Shown: positions 6,280-14,382 of the stretch, piece after piece
Position numbering within the stretch: position 1 is the first letter of the stretch
Layout: every line of letters starts with the position of its first letter
Assembly: GCA_900770685.1 (NCBI GenBank)
Contig: CAAGLC010000022.1
Coordinates: 1 to 16,111 of the forward strand
Source of the DNA: Clostridia bacterium
GTDB taxonomy: Bacteria; Bacillota; Clostridia; Christensenellales; Borkfalkiaceae
Direction: 5' to 3'
Length of the DNA stretch: 16,111 nt
The notes under the pieces: generated by a model
Seen by the model: only the letters and a program-made list of their open reading frames with translations
Database searches by the model: none
What the model was told of the DNA's origin: nothing
Position numbers and translations under genes: made by a program

Positions 6280-7818
6280 TTACTTAATTTTACAAGCCGA
6301 AAGAAACTTACTAAACCCTCTTTCACCAACTTCATTATCCTTAAACACGGCGGTGTTTAAAAGTATATTTTTGCAAATTTCATTAACCTTATCGGTAACT
6401 CTTTTTTCTGCTTTATCAAAACTTTCTTCATAGCCTTGAAGAACGAGTTCTTCAATCATATTTCTATGAGCGTATAGATAATCGCTTTCCTTGGATAACG
6501 CTTGCTTATCGTAAGGCGCTTTTTTACATAATATTTCCGCAATCATTCCTAATTGCTTTTTTAATCTTCCCGGCAAAATAAACAAGCCCATTGCTTCAAT
6601 TAAGCCGATACCTTCTTTTTTTATATTATGATATTCTGGGTGAGCGTGGAACACTCCGTCCGGATATTGTTCGTTAGTGATGTTATTCCTTAGGATAATA
6701 TCTAAAACGTATTCATCTCCGTCTTTTCTACATACCGGTGATAACGAGTTGTGACAAGCCCCGTCGGCAAATGCAAATATATAATTTTCTTCGTCGGTAA
6801 AATTATCCCACTCTTTTACTATTATTTTTGCAAGTTCTGAAATGGCTTTTCTATCGGCTGATTTAAGCCTTATTACGCTATTATACCAATCGACGATACC
6901 GACTTCAACGTTATCAAACCCCTCTGCTTTCAACTGCTTTTTAACCTTTGCCTTATGCATTGGCATTAGGTGTTCGCCCCCCTGAAAATGTTCGTGATTT
7001 AATATAGAGCCACCAACTATTGGCAACGCAGCGTTAGACCCTATGGTGTAATTAGGTAAAAAGTCAACGAAATCTAAAACCTTTTCTATCGTATCGTCTT
7101 TAATATGCATTGGAGTATGATTTTCAGATATCGCGATTAAATGCTCGTTATAGTATGCGTACGGAGAATATTGAATAAACCACGGCTCTTTTCCCATCGT
7201 AAGACTAACCGTTCTAATATTTTCCCTTGCAGGATGCGTTAAAGTACCTTCGAATCCTTCGTTTTCCTTACATAACAGGCATAAAGGATATTTCTTATCT
7301 TTTTTTGCAGAGGCGGTTAATAGTTTTGCAATTTCTTTATTGTCTTTTTCCGGTTTGCTTAAATTTACCGTGATTTCTAAATATCTATCACCGTCTTGGT
7401 ATTTCCATAATAAGTTTTTGGAAATAGCCGTTTTTTGAACGTAATTGTTCTTTATAGATAAATCGTAAAGATAGTTACAAGCCTCCTTAGCGCTTTTTTC
7501 TTTTAGTTTTAAGAAGGTTTGGTTAACTTTTGAAGGCAAAGGAGAAAGAAGTCCGAAAATATACGTGCTGTATAAACCTTTTTTTATTTCCTCAACCAAT
7601 TGATTTTCAACGGCATATTCTTCCACTTCTTTAACGAGTACGTCGGGAACTTCTAAGTCTATTATCCAATCTAAATCCAAGGATTCTTCGGCGGGTTCTT
7701 CTAGTCTAAACTCTCTAAGTAGTAAATTCCTAAAATAGATTTCATCTCGTTTTTCCATGTGCAAATGCGTTCTTGCATATTTGATAAGTTTTTCTACTAG
7801 AACCTTCCCGTCTATCAT
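6280..7818 (-). CDS. galT: UDP-glucose-hexose-1-phosphate uridylyltransferase, class II
   Basis: This 512-residue enzyme transfers UMP from UDP-glucose to galactose-1-phosphate. It belongs to the longer Firmicutes-type GalT rather than the roughly 350-residue enterobacterial form. Visible motifs are a Cys pair at 180 and 183 (YPLCLLC), THPARENIRT at about 194-203, WFIQYSPYAYYNEH at about 213-226, and the active-site NHEHFQGGEH at 274-283. By analogy with the HPH motif of class I, His277 would carry the uridylyl group. GAGGAGAGG stands before the ATG. The start overlaps the stop of the upstream methyltransferase gene by one base (TAATG), which suggests translational coupling. No galactokinase gene is in the window, so galactose-1-phosphate must come from a distant gene or a phosphorylase. 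Confidence 0.96.
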   Translation of the reverse strand: MIDGKVLVEKLIKYARTHLHMEKRDEIYFRNLLLREFRLEEPAEESLDLDWIIDLEVPDVLVKEVEEYAVENQLVEEIKKGLYSTYIFGLLSPLPSKVNQTFLKLKEKSAKEACNYLYDLSIKNNYVQKTAISKNLLWKYQDGDRYLEITVNLSKPEKDNKEIAKLLTASAKKDKKYPLCLLCKENEGFEGTLTHPARENIRTVSLTMGKEPWFIQYSPYAYYNEHLIAISENHTPMHIKDDTIEKVLDFVDFLPNYTIGSNAALPIVGGSILNHEHFQGGEHLMPMHKAKVKKQLKAEGFDNVEVGIVDWYNSVIRLKSADRKAISELAKIIVKEWDNFTDEENYIFAFADGACHNSLSPVCRKDGDEYVLDIILRNNITNEQYPDGVFHAHPEYHNIKKEGIGLIEAMGLFILPGRLKKQLGMIAEILCKKAPYDKQALSKESDYLYAHRNMIEELVLQGYEESFDKAEKRVTDKVNEICKNILLNTAVFKDNEVGERGFSKFLSACKIK

Positions 7819-8975
7819 TATTTCCTCTCCTCTTTGTTTTTGTAATAATAGTAAAATCTACACTCTTTATTAGAGTTGTACAGTTTTCTATCCCTATCGC
7901 ATTTTTTACCAAAAATCTTTTCAAATCTCTTTTCGCTAGTTATAGCAAACAACGACCAATTATCTAGCCTATCATATGCTTTCCTTAGCGATTTATAACA
8001 CTCTTCTGCTTGTTCTTTATCGTAAACTCTTTCCCCGTACGGTGGATTAGTTACTATCGTTCCGTCACTTAAACTGCAATTAAAATTATACACGTCGCTC
8101 TGAGTAAACTTTATAACGCCTTTTAATCCTGCTCGCTCCTCGTGACGCTTACATAATGTCACAGCCTTTTTATCGATATCAGAAGCAAAAATCTCTATTT
8201 TTCTATTTCTTTCTTCTTTATCCTTTGCTTCTTGGAAAACACGTTCGAAATATTTAGGATTAAATCCCTTCCAATAATTAAAATCGAAAGTTCTTCCTAT
8301 CCCACCCGCAATATTTAGCGCAATTTTCGCCGTTTCTATCGCTATAGTTCCCGATCCGCAAAAAGGATCTGCAAAAGGCTTTTGCCAATAATAATCGCTA
8401 AGCAAAACTAGTCCCGCCGCCATATTTTCCTTAATTGGCGCTATACCGACCATGTCGCGATAACCTCTTTTATGAAGCCCCGCTCCACTCGTATTTAATA
8501 AAATGCTAGCAACGTCTTTAAAAATTGAAAATTCAACCGAATAAGTTCTTCCACACTCTAAAAGACTATTTAGCCCATTTTTTGCGCACAGCCTTTTTGC
8601 AATTGCTTTTTTAATTATCCTCTGACTATCCGAGATTGAAAAAAGCTTGCTCTTAACACACTTACCGTTAACGTTAATCTTCCCGTCATCTTCTATAAAA
8701 TTTTCCCAATTTATTCCACTAACGCCTTCAAAAAGTTGGTCGAAAGACGTTGCGGGAAATTCCGCTAGTTTTATATAAACTCTATCTGCCGTTCTAAGAT
8801 TTAGATTGCATCTTGCTATCGTTTCGCAATCGCCTTCTATAGTTATCGCTCCGTTAATAGCAGGAAGAGTTGGATAGCCTAATCTCGTTAATTCTTTCTT
8901 TAGAACTCCCTCTAATCCCGATGCAACGGTGAGGGTTATATTCATTTTGTCTGGAAATTCTATTTTGTTAAACAT
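7818..8975 (-). CDS. ypsC: THUMP-domain 23S rRNA guanine-N2 methyltransferase (YpsC/RlmL type)
   Basis: This protein of 385 residues (375 from the second Met) places N2-methylguanine in RNA, by family knowledge a 23S rRNA position. The N-terminal half matches the ferredoxin-like plus THUMP region of B. subtilis YpsC (LTRLGY, ARCNLNLRTADRV, FDQLFEGV-INW). The C-terminal half is a Rossmann-type SAM domain with DPFCGSGTIAIE at 203-214, an acidic ASDID at about 264-268, and the catalytic NPPYGERV at 310-317. Family alignment would start at Met11 (8945), whose spacing to any purine-rich site is no better. I kept the first ATG, about 25 bases after the predicted transcription start; either could be right. 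It is the first gene of the operon with galT and galE. The link to sugar metabolism is not obvious. Confidence 0.93.
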   Translation of the reverse strand: MFNKIEFPDKMNITLTVASGLEGVLKKELTRLGYPTLPAINGAITIEGDCETIARCNLNLRTADRVYIKLAEFPATSFDQLFEGVSGINWENFIEDDGKINVNGKCVKSKLFSISDSQRIIKKAIAKRLCAKNGLNSLLECGRTYSVEFSIFKDVASILLNTSGAGLHKRGYRDMVGIAPIKENMAAGLVLLSDYYWQKPFADPFCGSGTIAIETAKIALNIAGGIGRTFDFNYWKGFNPKYFERVFQEAKDKEERNRKIEIFASDIDKKAVTLCKRHEERAGLKGVIKFTQSDVYNFNCSLSDGTIVTNPPYGERVYDKEQAEECYKSLRKAYDRLDNWSLFAITSEKRFEKIFGKKCDRDRKLYNSNKECRFYYYYKNKEERK

Positions 8976-9006
8976 TTTTATCGCTTTTTACAATTTTTCA
9001 CACTTT

Positions 9007-9035
9007 ATTATAGCTTATATTCTTTCATTAATCAA
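9007..9035 (-). promoter_or_regulatory. Promoter of the ypsC-galT-galE operon
   Basis: On the minus strand TTGATT (9035-9030), a 17-base spacer and TATAAT (9012-9007) form a strong vegetative promoter, with a predicted start near 9000. It is divergent from the Rnf operon promoter about 70 bases away. The AT-rich gap 9036-9100 between them holds no repeat or hairpin I can support. Confidence 0.8.
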
Positions 9036-9100
9036 GTGTTTTATTCTTTTATTTAGCGCTTTAATTATATTAAATATATAAATATTTTTTTATATTTTTC

Positions 9101-9129
9101 TTGAAATTTGCCTTGCCCTATAGTATAAT
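9101..9129 (+). promoter_or_regulatory. Promoter of the Rnf operon
   Basis: TTGAAA (9101-9106), a 17-base spacer and TATAAT (9124-9129) lie 36 bases before the first gene, whose ATG is preceded by GAGGT (9156-9160). No other strong promoter or terminator was seen before the right edge. One transcript of about 7 kb through rnfB is therefore the simplest model. Confidence 0.85.
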
Positions 9130-9165
9130 GTTATAGTTGGAAAGTTTTTTTATTTGAGGTAGAAG

Positions 9166-10461
9166 ATGAATCATATTAGAAATAGTTACTTGGCGAAATA
9201 TTTTAAGAGTTTTTCTTTTATTCCCACGTTATTTATAGCGTCTATAACTTGCACGGCTTTAGTGTTTTTAGAACTTTTCGGAATATTCGACAGTATGACC
9301 TTAAACAACTTCACCTATTACGTGACTTCAACTTTGGCTTTTTTCATGCTACTATACTTCGTTTACTCTCTTGCTAGAGCAAAAAGCCCAAAACTTAGGC
9401 TTGCGGACTCAACGAATTTCGCAATAATGCTAACTTGCGTATTATACGTTATTTTCTCCCTGTTTATTATGAAGAAAATAACGCTTTTAAGAATAGTAAT
9501 CCCTTGCGGATTGTTCGTTATTACCCTTTTTATATCTACCGTCAGAACAGTTTACTTTAAACCGTACGAGAATTCAGGCGAAGTTTATTATACTAAACAC
9601 TCTGTAAACGGTTACTACCACACATTGCTTAAAAACTATTCGTTTTTCGGAGTATTACTCTTTGCAATTGCCCTAACCTGCATTGGACATCTTATTGTTA
9701 GTAACGGGTTTATCATAAACTTTAAGTCTTCTTCGGTTATTGTGCCGTTGGTTCTCGCGGGATTATTCTTCTCGCTGTTGATTTTTACCTCTATTTCAAA
9801 AAAAATAGGTATGCTTGATTTTTCAATTTTAGCAATGACCATTGCTCTAATTCCAACGCTCACCCATATTTTACTTCTTATAAATAACCCCCAAGTCAAA
9901 CTCACCTATTTAATTTACTTTGTGGTTTGCTTTGGCGCAGTCCTTATAATTACCATTTTGAGATACGTTTTCTTTGACAATTCTAAAATTGGCAAACACA
10001 CTTCTCAATCGTTCGGAGATAAAAAGTTATCTTCATTCTTTAAAAAACTTTCACATAAGTACGGCATTACTATTATCGTTACTATGGCTTTAGTGGAAAC
10101 CATTTACTTGGTGCTATTATTACGATTTGCCGACGTTAACCTATACTACAAATTAATAGAAGATAAGGTTTCAATTAACGCCAACTTAGTTCCTTGCTTA
10201 TTAGCAAACGCGTTGTTTATTGGCGCAATTGCCATTTCATTTATTCTTTCGGTAGCAAACGTTAAGGCAACCAAAATAACCTTTGGAGATTTTTGTTTGT
10301 TCACAAACATCATCTTCTCCATTTTAGGCGCTGTGTATCTTCTCATAAAACCAATATTCGACGTGAGGCTATATATCCTTTGCGCAATACTCTTGATTTC
10401 AATAATCATTTCAATTTTTAGAGTAGTTCGCGTTTGCCCTAAGGACGTAGATAAAATTTAA
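9166..10461 (+). CDS. Twelve-helix membrane protein of unknown function with three repeats
   Basis: I do not recognise a family for this 431-residue protein. Hydrophobic segments lie at about 20-38, 52-70, 83-101, 108-127, 160-178, 191-209, 218-238, 246-266, 301-319, 341-361, 374-393 and 402-420. They fall into three groups of four, each opened by an aromatic-basic stretch (YLAKYFKSFSF, YYHTLLKNYSFF, FFKKLSHKYG). Each group closes with a helix ending in Arg followed by hydrophobic and aromatic residues (STVRTVYF, TILRYVFF, SIFRVVRV). Within each, the second and third helices are joined by a short Lys-containing loop (LARAKSPKLRLADS, SISKKIGMLDFS, NVKATKITFGDF). This suggests three diverged copies of one four-helix module. 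No signal peptide or catalytic motif is evident. It leads the operon with the NusG-II, Gx and rnf genes, 21 bases before the next start. A role with Rnf is inferred only from position. Confidence 0.85.
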   Translation: MNHIRNSYLAKYFKSFSFIPTLFIASITCTALVFLELFGIFDSMTLNNFTYYVTSTLAFFMLLYFVYSLARAKSPKLRLADSTNFAIMLTCVLYVIFSLFIMKKITLLRIVIPCGLFVITLFISTVRTVYFKPYENSGEVYYTKHSVNGYYHTLLKNYSFFGVLLFAIALTCIGHLIVSNGFIINFKSSSVIVPLVLAGLFFSLLIFTSISKKIGMLDFSILAMTIALIPTLTHILLLINNPQVKLTYLIYFVVCFGAVLIITILRYVFFDNSKIGKHTSQSFGDKKLSSFFKKLSHKYGITIIVTMALVETIYLVLLLRFADVNLYYKLIEDKVSINANLVPCLLANALFIGAIAISFILSVANVKATKITFGDFCLFTNIIFSILGAVYLLIKPIFDVRLYILCAILLISIIISIFRVVRVCPKDVDKI

Positions 10462-10482
10462 CAAACGTTTAGGAGAAGGAAG

Positions 10483-10962
10483 TTGAAAACCTATTTCGAA
10501 AAACTTAAATCAAAAAAATGTTTTGAAAAAAACGACCTTCACGTTTATTTAGCGCTAATTTTAACTTTAACTATACTATTTTTAGCGTTTTATCTTACAA
10601 ACGGTAACGCCACCGCGTTAGGATTTAAGGTGTGCGTAAACGACGAGGAGATTTTTTCTTTCACGTATAGCGACGAAAACTTTTCAGTAAATGAAGATTA
10701 CGCTGACTTTATTACCGTTGACAAAGTTGAAAAAACCGTTACCATTTACCTAAACGCTCAAAAAACTCAATTCAACCTTATAAGTTACGACCTAAATTCA
10801 TCTTCGGTCAAAATGAAAAATAGCACTTGCTCGCTTTCCAAGGATTGCGTTTACGAACCAAAAATAAGCGACAAAGGAACGATTTTTTGCGCACCGCACA
10901 ACTTAAAGATTGTTCCTATCACTAACGGGTTCGTCGCTACCCCACCCGTCGTGGGAGGTTAA
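10483..10962 (+). CDS. NusG domain II-containing membrane-anchored protein
   Basis: This 159-residue protein has one membrane anchor at residues 21-39 and an outside domain. The domain ends in a Cys pattern, CSLSKDCVYEPKISDKGTIFC (Cys116, 121, 136) followed by APHNLKIVP. This is the signature of the small NusG-domain-II-like proteins (COG5341 type). These are often found beside Gx transporter and rnf genes in Bacillota; their biochemical role is not settled. The start is TTG at 10483, placed by AGGAG seven bases upstream; no ATG fits. The last residues are VGG just before the stop, which overlaps the next gene by one base (TAATG). The conserved Cys residues outside the membrane could form a disulfide or bind a metal or flavin-related ligand; this is inference. 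Confidence 0.82.
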   Translation: MKTYFEKLKSKKCFEKNDLHVYLALILTLTILFLAFYLTNGNATALGFKVCVNDEEIFSFTYSDENFSVNEDYADFITVDKVEKTVTIYLNAQKTQFNLISYDLNSSSVKMKNSTCSLSKDCVYEPKISDKGTIFCAPHNLKIVPITNGFVATPPVVGG

Positions 10963-11474
10963 TGAACATGAAGAATTTGCATCTAAATAATCTTTTGCTT
11001 TGTTCGTTATTCGGCGCTCTCGCACTACTTGCCTTTATGCTTGAAAGCCTATTCCCTCCTCTAATTATTCCCGGCGCGAAGTTAGGAGTTTCAAACGTTT
11101 TCGTTTTACTTTCTACGATAATTTTAGGAAAAAAATACGGGGTTATGACCTTATTAGTTAAAGTCGTGCTAGGTAGTATTTTCTCCGGAAACCCCTCGGC
11201 GATTATTTATTCACTCCCGTCCGGAATATTGGCTTTAACGATAGAAATAATTTTATTGCATTTTGTAAACGACCTTAGCGTCGTTGCGGTGAGCGTTGCA
11301 GGAGCTGTGGTTAATATCTCCGTTCAAAACGTTATCTTTTGTTTTTACACCTCAACCCTAGGTCATCTTATTTACCTTCCATATCTCGCGTTAGTGGGAA
11401 TTATCGGAGGAACGGTAACCGGATTAATAATTTATCTGACAATCAAAAACTTACCACAATCTAAACTCGGTTAG
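10962..11474 (+). CDS. Gx transporter-family membrane protein
   Basis: This 170-residue protein has about five membrane segments (11-29, 50-70, 80-98, 101-125, 135-158). It carries the family pattern FPPLIIPGAKLGVSNVF at about 31-47 followed by LLVKVVLGSIFSGNPSAIIYSLPSG. This matches the Gx transporter group (COG4769, Pfam Hpre_diP_synt_I). Early entries label the group heptaprenyl diphosphate synthase component I, but its shape suggests an ECF-type substrate-binding membrane component. A second ATG (10968) is in frame two codons later. It overlaps the NusG-II gene by one base. A typical placement is next to rnf genes and the flavin-transfer gene apbE. A role in bringing a flavin or quinone-related cofactor to the Rnf site is plausible but not shown. 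Confidence 0.85.
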   Translation: MNMKNLHLNNLLLCSLFGALALLAFMLESLFPPLIIPGAKLGVSNVFVLLSTIILGKKYGVMTLLVKVVLGSIFSGNPSAIIYSLPSGILALTIEIILLHFVNDLSVVAVSVAGAVVNISVQNVIFCFYTSTLGHLIYLPYLALVGIIGGTVTGLIIYLTIKNLPQSKLG

Positions 11475-11508
11475 GTTATAATATAAAAAATTTTTAAGGA
11501 GAATTAAA

Positions 11509-12807
11509 TTGTCTTTACGTAAAGCAAAAAGATTTTCCTATGGAAGCAAAATCCATGGGCATAAATTTTCAAAAAATTCACCCATAGAAACAATACCCCA
11601 ACCTAAATTGGTGTATCTTTCTATGTCACAACATATTGGCGCTCCGGCAGTTCCCGTCGTTAACGTAGGCGACTACGTTAAAAAGGGGCAATTAGTCGGT
11701 GAAGCGTGTGGCGCGTTATCTGCTAACGTTTACGCCTCAGTTTCCGGAACGGTTAAAGAAATTGTTAAAATAAAGAACGGTTTGGCTCAAAACCTATTAC
11801 ACGTCGTTATAGAAAACGACTTCAAAAACGATAGCGTGATTTTTGACGACGTTGTTGATTTTGAACCTAAAACCCTAATAGAAAGAATTCGTCTTGCCGG
11901 TATCGTAGGCTTAGGAGGAGCAGGATTCCCTACTGCAATTAAACTTACGCCTAAAAATAAATTGGACGTTTTGGTGGTGAACGGAGCAGAGTGCGAACCT
12001 TACCTTACCTGCGACCATAGGCTTATGATTGAAAGAACGGAAGATATTCACAAGGGAATAAAATACGTTTCTAGAATTCTCGGAATAAAAAAAGTGGTTA
12101 TCGGTATTGAATCTAATAAGCCTGATGCCATAAAAGCCTTTTCAAAATACGACGACGTTGACGTCGTAGTTCTTAAAAAGCAATACCCTATGGGAAGCGA
12201 AAAACACTTGATTTACGTTACCACGGGAAGAAAAGTTCCAATCGGAAAAATGCCTTTCGACGTTAACGTTTGCGTTCAGAACGTTAAAACGCTTATCGCT
12301 TGTTACGAGGCAATAGAACACAATTTACCGTTGACCGATATCGTTTTAACCGTTAGTGGTAAAGGCATTAAAACACCTAAAAATCTTCAAGTGCCACTCG
12401 GTACTCCATATACCGAAATCTTAGATTACTGTGGAGGATTAGACGAAAACGTAGTTAAAATTATCGCCGGTGGTCCTATGATGGGAAAGGCCTTGATTTC
12501 GTTAAATCATTTTGCTAGAAAAACCGATTCCGGAATTTTATGCATAAAGGGTGAAGAAACCGACGTTAAGTCCTCTTCAAACTGTATCAACTGCGCTCTT
12601 TGCGCTAAAAATTGCCCTATGCGACTTATGCCTATGTATATCGAGGCTTGCTCGCTCGCAAAGGATTATGCTTCGGCAGAAAAATACGGAGCAATGAATT
12701 GTATCGAGTGTGGTCTTTGCACCTACAACTGTCCTGCTAAGCGATCTCTCGTTCAAACTATTTCTTACACTAAATCTAAGATAAAGGAGATGAAAAACAA
12801 TGGATAA
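11509..12807 (+). CDS. rnfC: Rnf complex subunit C (NADH-side Fe-S/FMN subunit)
   Basis: This 432-residue peripheral subunit is where Rnf meets NAD+ on the cytoplasmic side. It has SQHIGAPAVPVVNVGDYVKKG at about 40-60 (lipoyl-like N-domain), the NuoF-like nucleotide/flavin loop GLGGAGFP at 134-141, and NGAECEPYLTCDHRLM at about 158-173. Two [4Fe-4S] motifs follow: Cys359-x2-Cys362-x2-Cys365-x3-Cys369 and Cys398-x2-Cys401-x2-Cys404-x3-Cys408. The start is TTG at 11509, with AAGGAG seven bases upstream; no ATG fits the conserved beginning. Its last eight bases overlap rnfD. The N-terminal GGIHP motif of many RnfC proteins is here only the weaker YGSKIHGHKFS. All cluster ligands are intact. Confidence 0.96.
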   Translation: MSLRKAKRFSYGSKIHGHKFSKNSPIETIPQPKLVYLSMSQHIGAPAVPVVNVGDYVKKGQLVGEACGALSANVYASVSGTVKEIVKIKNGLAQNLLHVVIENDFKNDSVIFDDVVDFEPKTLIERIRLAGIVGLGGAGFPTAIKLTPKNKLDVLVVNGAECEPYLTCDHRLMIERTEDIHKGIKYVSRILGIKKVVIGIESNKPDAIKAFSKYDDVDVVVLKKQYPMGSEKHLIYVTTGRKVPIGKMPFDVNVCVQNVKTLIACYEAIEHNLPLTDIVLTVSGKGIKTPKNLQVPLGTPYTEILDYCGGLDENVVKIIAGGPMMGKALISLNHFARKTDSGILCIKGEETDVKSSSNCINCALCAKNCPMRLMPMYIEACSLAKDYASAEKYGAMNCIECGLCTYNCPAKRSLVQTISYTKSKIKEMKNNG

Positions 12808-13795
12808 GCTTCTTACTTATACGCATTCTCCTCACGTTAAAGCACCTAATTCAACTAGAAAGATTATGATTAAGGTTATTATCGCCTTATTACCTGCTTG
12901 CATAATGGGTGTAATTTACTTTGGACTTAACGCGTTGCTATTATTATTAACTTCTCTCGTTTTCGCAGTATTAAGCGAATACGTTTACTTATTAATATGC
13001 GGACAATCGTTAAAGGAAATCACCAAAAACTTTGATTTCTCTTCCTGCGTTACCGGAATACTTATCGCTTTATGTATGGGCTCGCAAACTCCTTTGTACG
13101 CCCCTGCTTTAGCGTCTGTTTTCGCAATCGTAGTGGTAAAAATGATTTTCGGTGGAACGGGAAAGAATATAGTTAACCCTGCTATTGCAGGAAGAGTTTT
13201 TGCTTTTATGTCGTTTACTTCAGTTATGGCTAGCGGTTGGGTTCTTCCGTCTATCCCTGCAATATTCGGTTCTAACTCCTCGCTCCCGACTACAGGCGCA
13301 ACCGTACTCACCAACGCTTTTGCCAACCAACTTGATTTCTCTTCTATATCGGTTTTAGACCTATTACTTGGAACTGGACTTGCCGGATGTATTGGTGAAA
13401 CTTGTAAAGTTGCTTTAATTATAGGTGGAATATTCCTTGCCGTAACTAAGGTTATAAATATCTTATATCCTTTAATTTACATAGCCGTTGCGGGATTGTT
13501 TAGCGTGATGCTTGGAGGTTTCAACTTTGCCTTATTCTTACCGAGTATTCTATCCGGAGGACTTATACTCGGCGCTATATTTATGGCAACCGATTATACG
13601 ACTACTCCTAACACAACGCTTGGAAACGTTATCTATTTCGTGCTTTTAGGATTAATTACGACAGGTCTTAGATTTGCCACTAAGATAGAGACCGTTTCGT
13701 TTGCTATTCTTTTGATGAACTTAATAGTTCCACTAATCGATAAGTTTATTATTAATAGACCTTTCGGTTACAAGAAAATTAAGGAGGCTAAATAA
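12800..13795 (+). CDS. rnfD: Rnf complex subunit D (flavinylated membrane subunit)
   Basis: This 331-residue membrane subunit has about nine or ten helices and is related to NqrB. NPAIAGRVFAF at about 126-136 is conserved. The outside loop carries LPTTGATVLT at 162-171, where a Thr of the TGAT motif would hold covalent FMN added by ApbE. The C-terminal half has FMATDYTTTPNTTLGNVIYF, the usual D-x-T/S-x2-P region of this family. AAGGAG stands before the ATG, which lies within the end of rnfC. Electrons pass through this flavin on the way to ferredoxin or NAD+. No apbE gene is in the window, so the transferase must lie elsewhere or beyond the right edge. Confidence 0.95.
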   Translation: MDKLLTYTHSPHVKAPNSTRKIMIKVIIALLPACIMGVIYFGLNALLLLLTSLVFAVLSEYVYLLICGQSLKEITKNFDFSSCVTGILIALCMGSQTPLYAPALASVFAIVVVKMIFGGTGKNIVNPAIAGRVFAFMSFTSVMASGWVLPSIPAIFGSNSSLPTTGATVLTNAFANQLDFSSISVLDLLLGTGLAGCIGETCKVALIIGGIFLAVTKVINILYPLIYIAVAGLFSVMLGGFNFALFLPSILSGGLILGAIFMATDYTTTPNTTLGNVIYFVLLGLITTGLRFATKIETVSFAILLMNLIVPLIDKFIINRPFGYKKIKEAK

Positions 13796-14382
13796 TGAAC
13801 AAATTCTTTAATAGCGTTTGGGTTAAGTGTATTTCTTGCCTACTCCTTATTATTATGATATCCGGTGGTTTGCTTTCAGTTATTAGCGACCTCTTATACG
13901 TTTCACCAGAGGAAAGAACGGGCAGAGCAATTAAGAAAATTTACGGCGAGGAGATGCCCTACACCGAGATTTATAACGAAGAAAAAGATCCCTTAATTAA
14001 ATACGACTGTGGCGTTATTAACACCATCTATGAAATTTCCGGCGAAAAATCTTACGTTTTGTTCAAGACGACCGGCAATGCCGGATATAAGAACGGAACT
14101 ATTTCCTTATGGGTTAACGTTTTAGTTGAAGACGGGAAATATAGTATCGAAAAAGTAATCTTGAACGAATTCGACAAGCAAACTCTTATGAGCAGGCTCA
14201 CCACCGAATTTTACGACAACTATAAATTAAGCGACGTTAAAGATGCTTACCTTAACGGAAAATTATTTACTACGGAGCTAGGTCACGGGGAATTTTCAAA
14301 CCCCATTACTGGCGCAACTTATTCTGCAAACGCCGCAAACAACGCAGTCAACTGCGTAATAAATTATTTGGGGGTTAACTAA
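13795..14382 (+). CDS. rnfG: Rnf complex subunit G (covalent FMN subunit)
   Basis: This 195-residue protein has one N-terminal membrane anchor (residues 9-32) and an outside FMN-binding domain. GYKNGTISLWVNVL lies at about 97-110. The flavinylation motif ITGATYSA is at 171-178, where Thr175 would carry FMN. AAGGAGG precedes the ATG, and one base overlaps rnfD (TAATG). The typical E-T-P-G-L-G segment of RnfG proteins is not recognisable; its place is taken by FDKQTLMSRLTTEFYDNY (about 126-143). The protein is at the short end for the family. The essential flavin site and anchor are intact, so it is probably functional. Confidence 0.92.
   Translation: MNKFFNSVWVKCISCLLLIIMISGGLLSVISDLLYVSPEERTGRAIKKIYGEEMPYTEIYNEEKDPLIKYDCGVINTIYEISGEKSYVLFKTTGNAGYKNGTISLWVNVLVEDGKYSIEKVILNEFDKQTLMSRLTTEFYDNYKLSDVKDAYLNGKLFTTELGHGEFSNPITGATYSANAANNAVNCVINYLGVN

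Noticed and set aside
9036..9100. AT-rich stretch between the divergent promoters as an operator or origin
   Set aside because: It has only low-complexity A/T runs, with no clear repeat, DnaA box cluster or palindrome.
11477..11482. A TATAAT sequence before rnfC as an internal promoter
   Set aside because: No acceptable -35 box lies 16-18 bases upstream, and the gap fits normal operon spacing.
12985..13326. Minus-strand open frames inside rnf and nadE genes
   Set aside because: They are antisense shadows of well-supported conserved genes and lack start signals.
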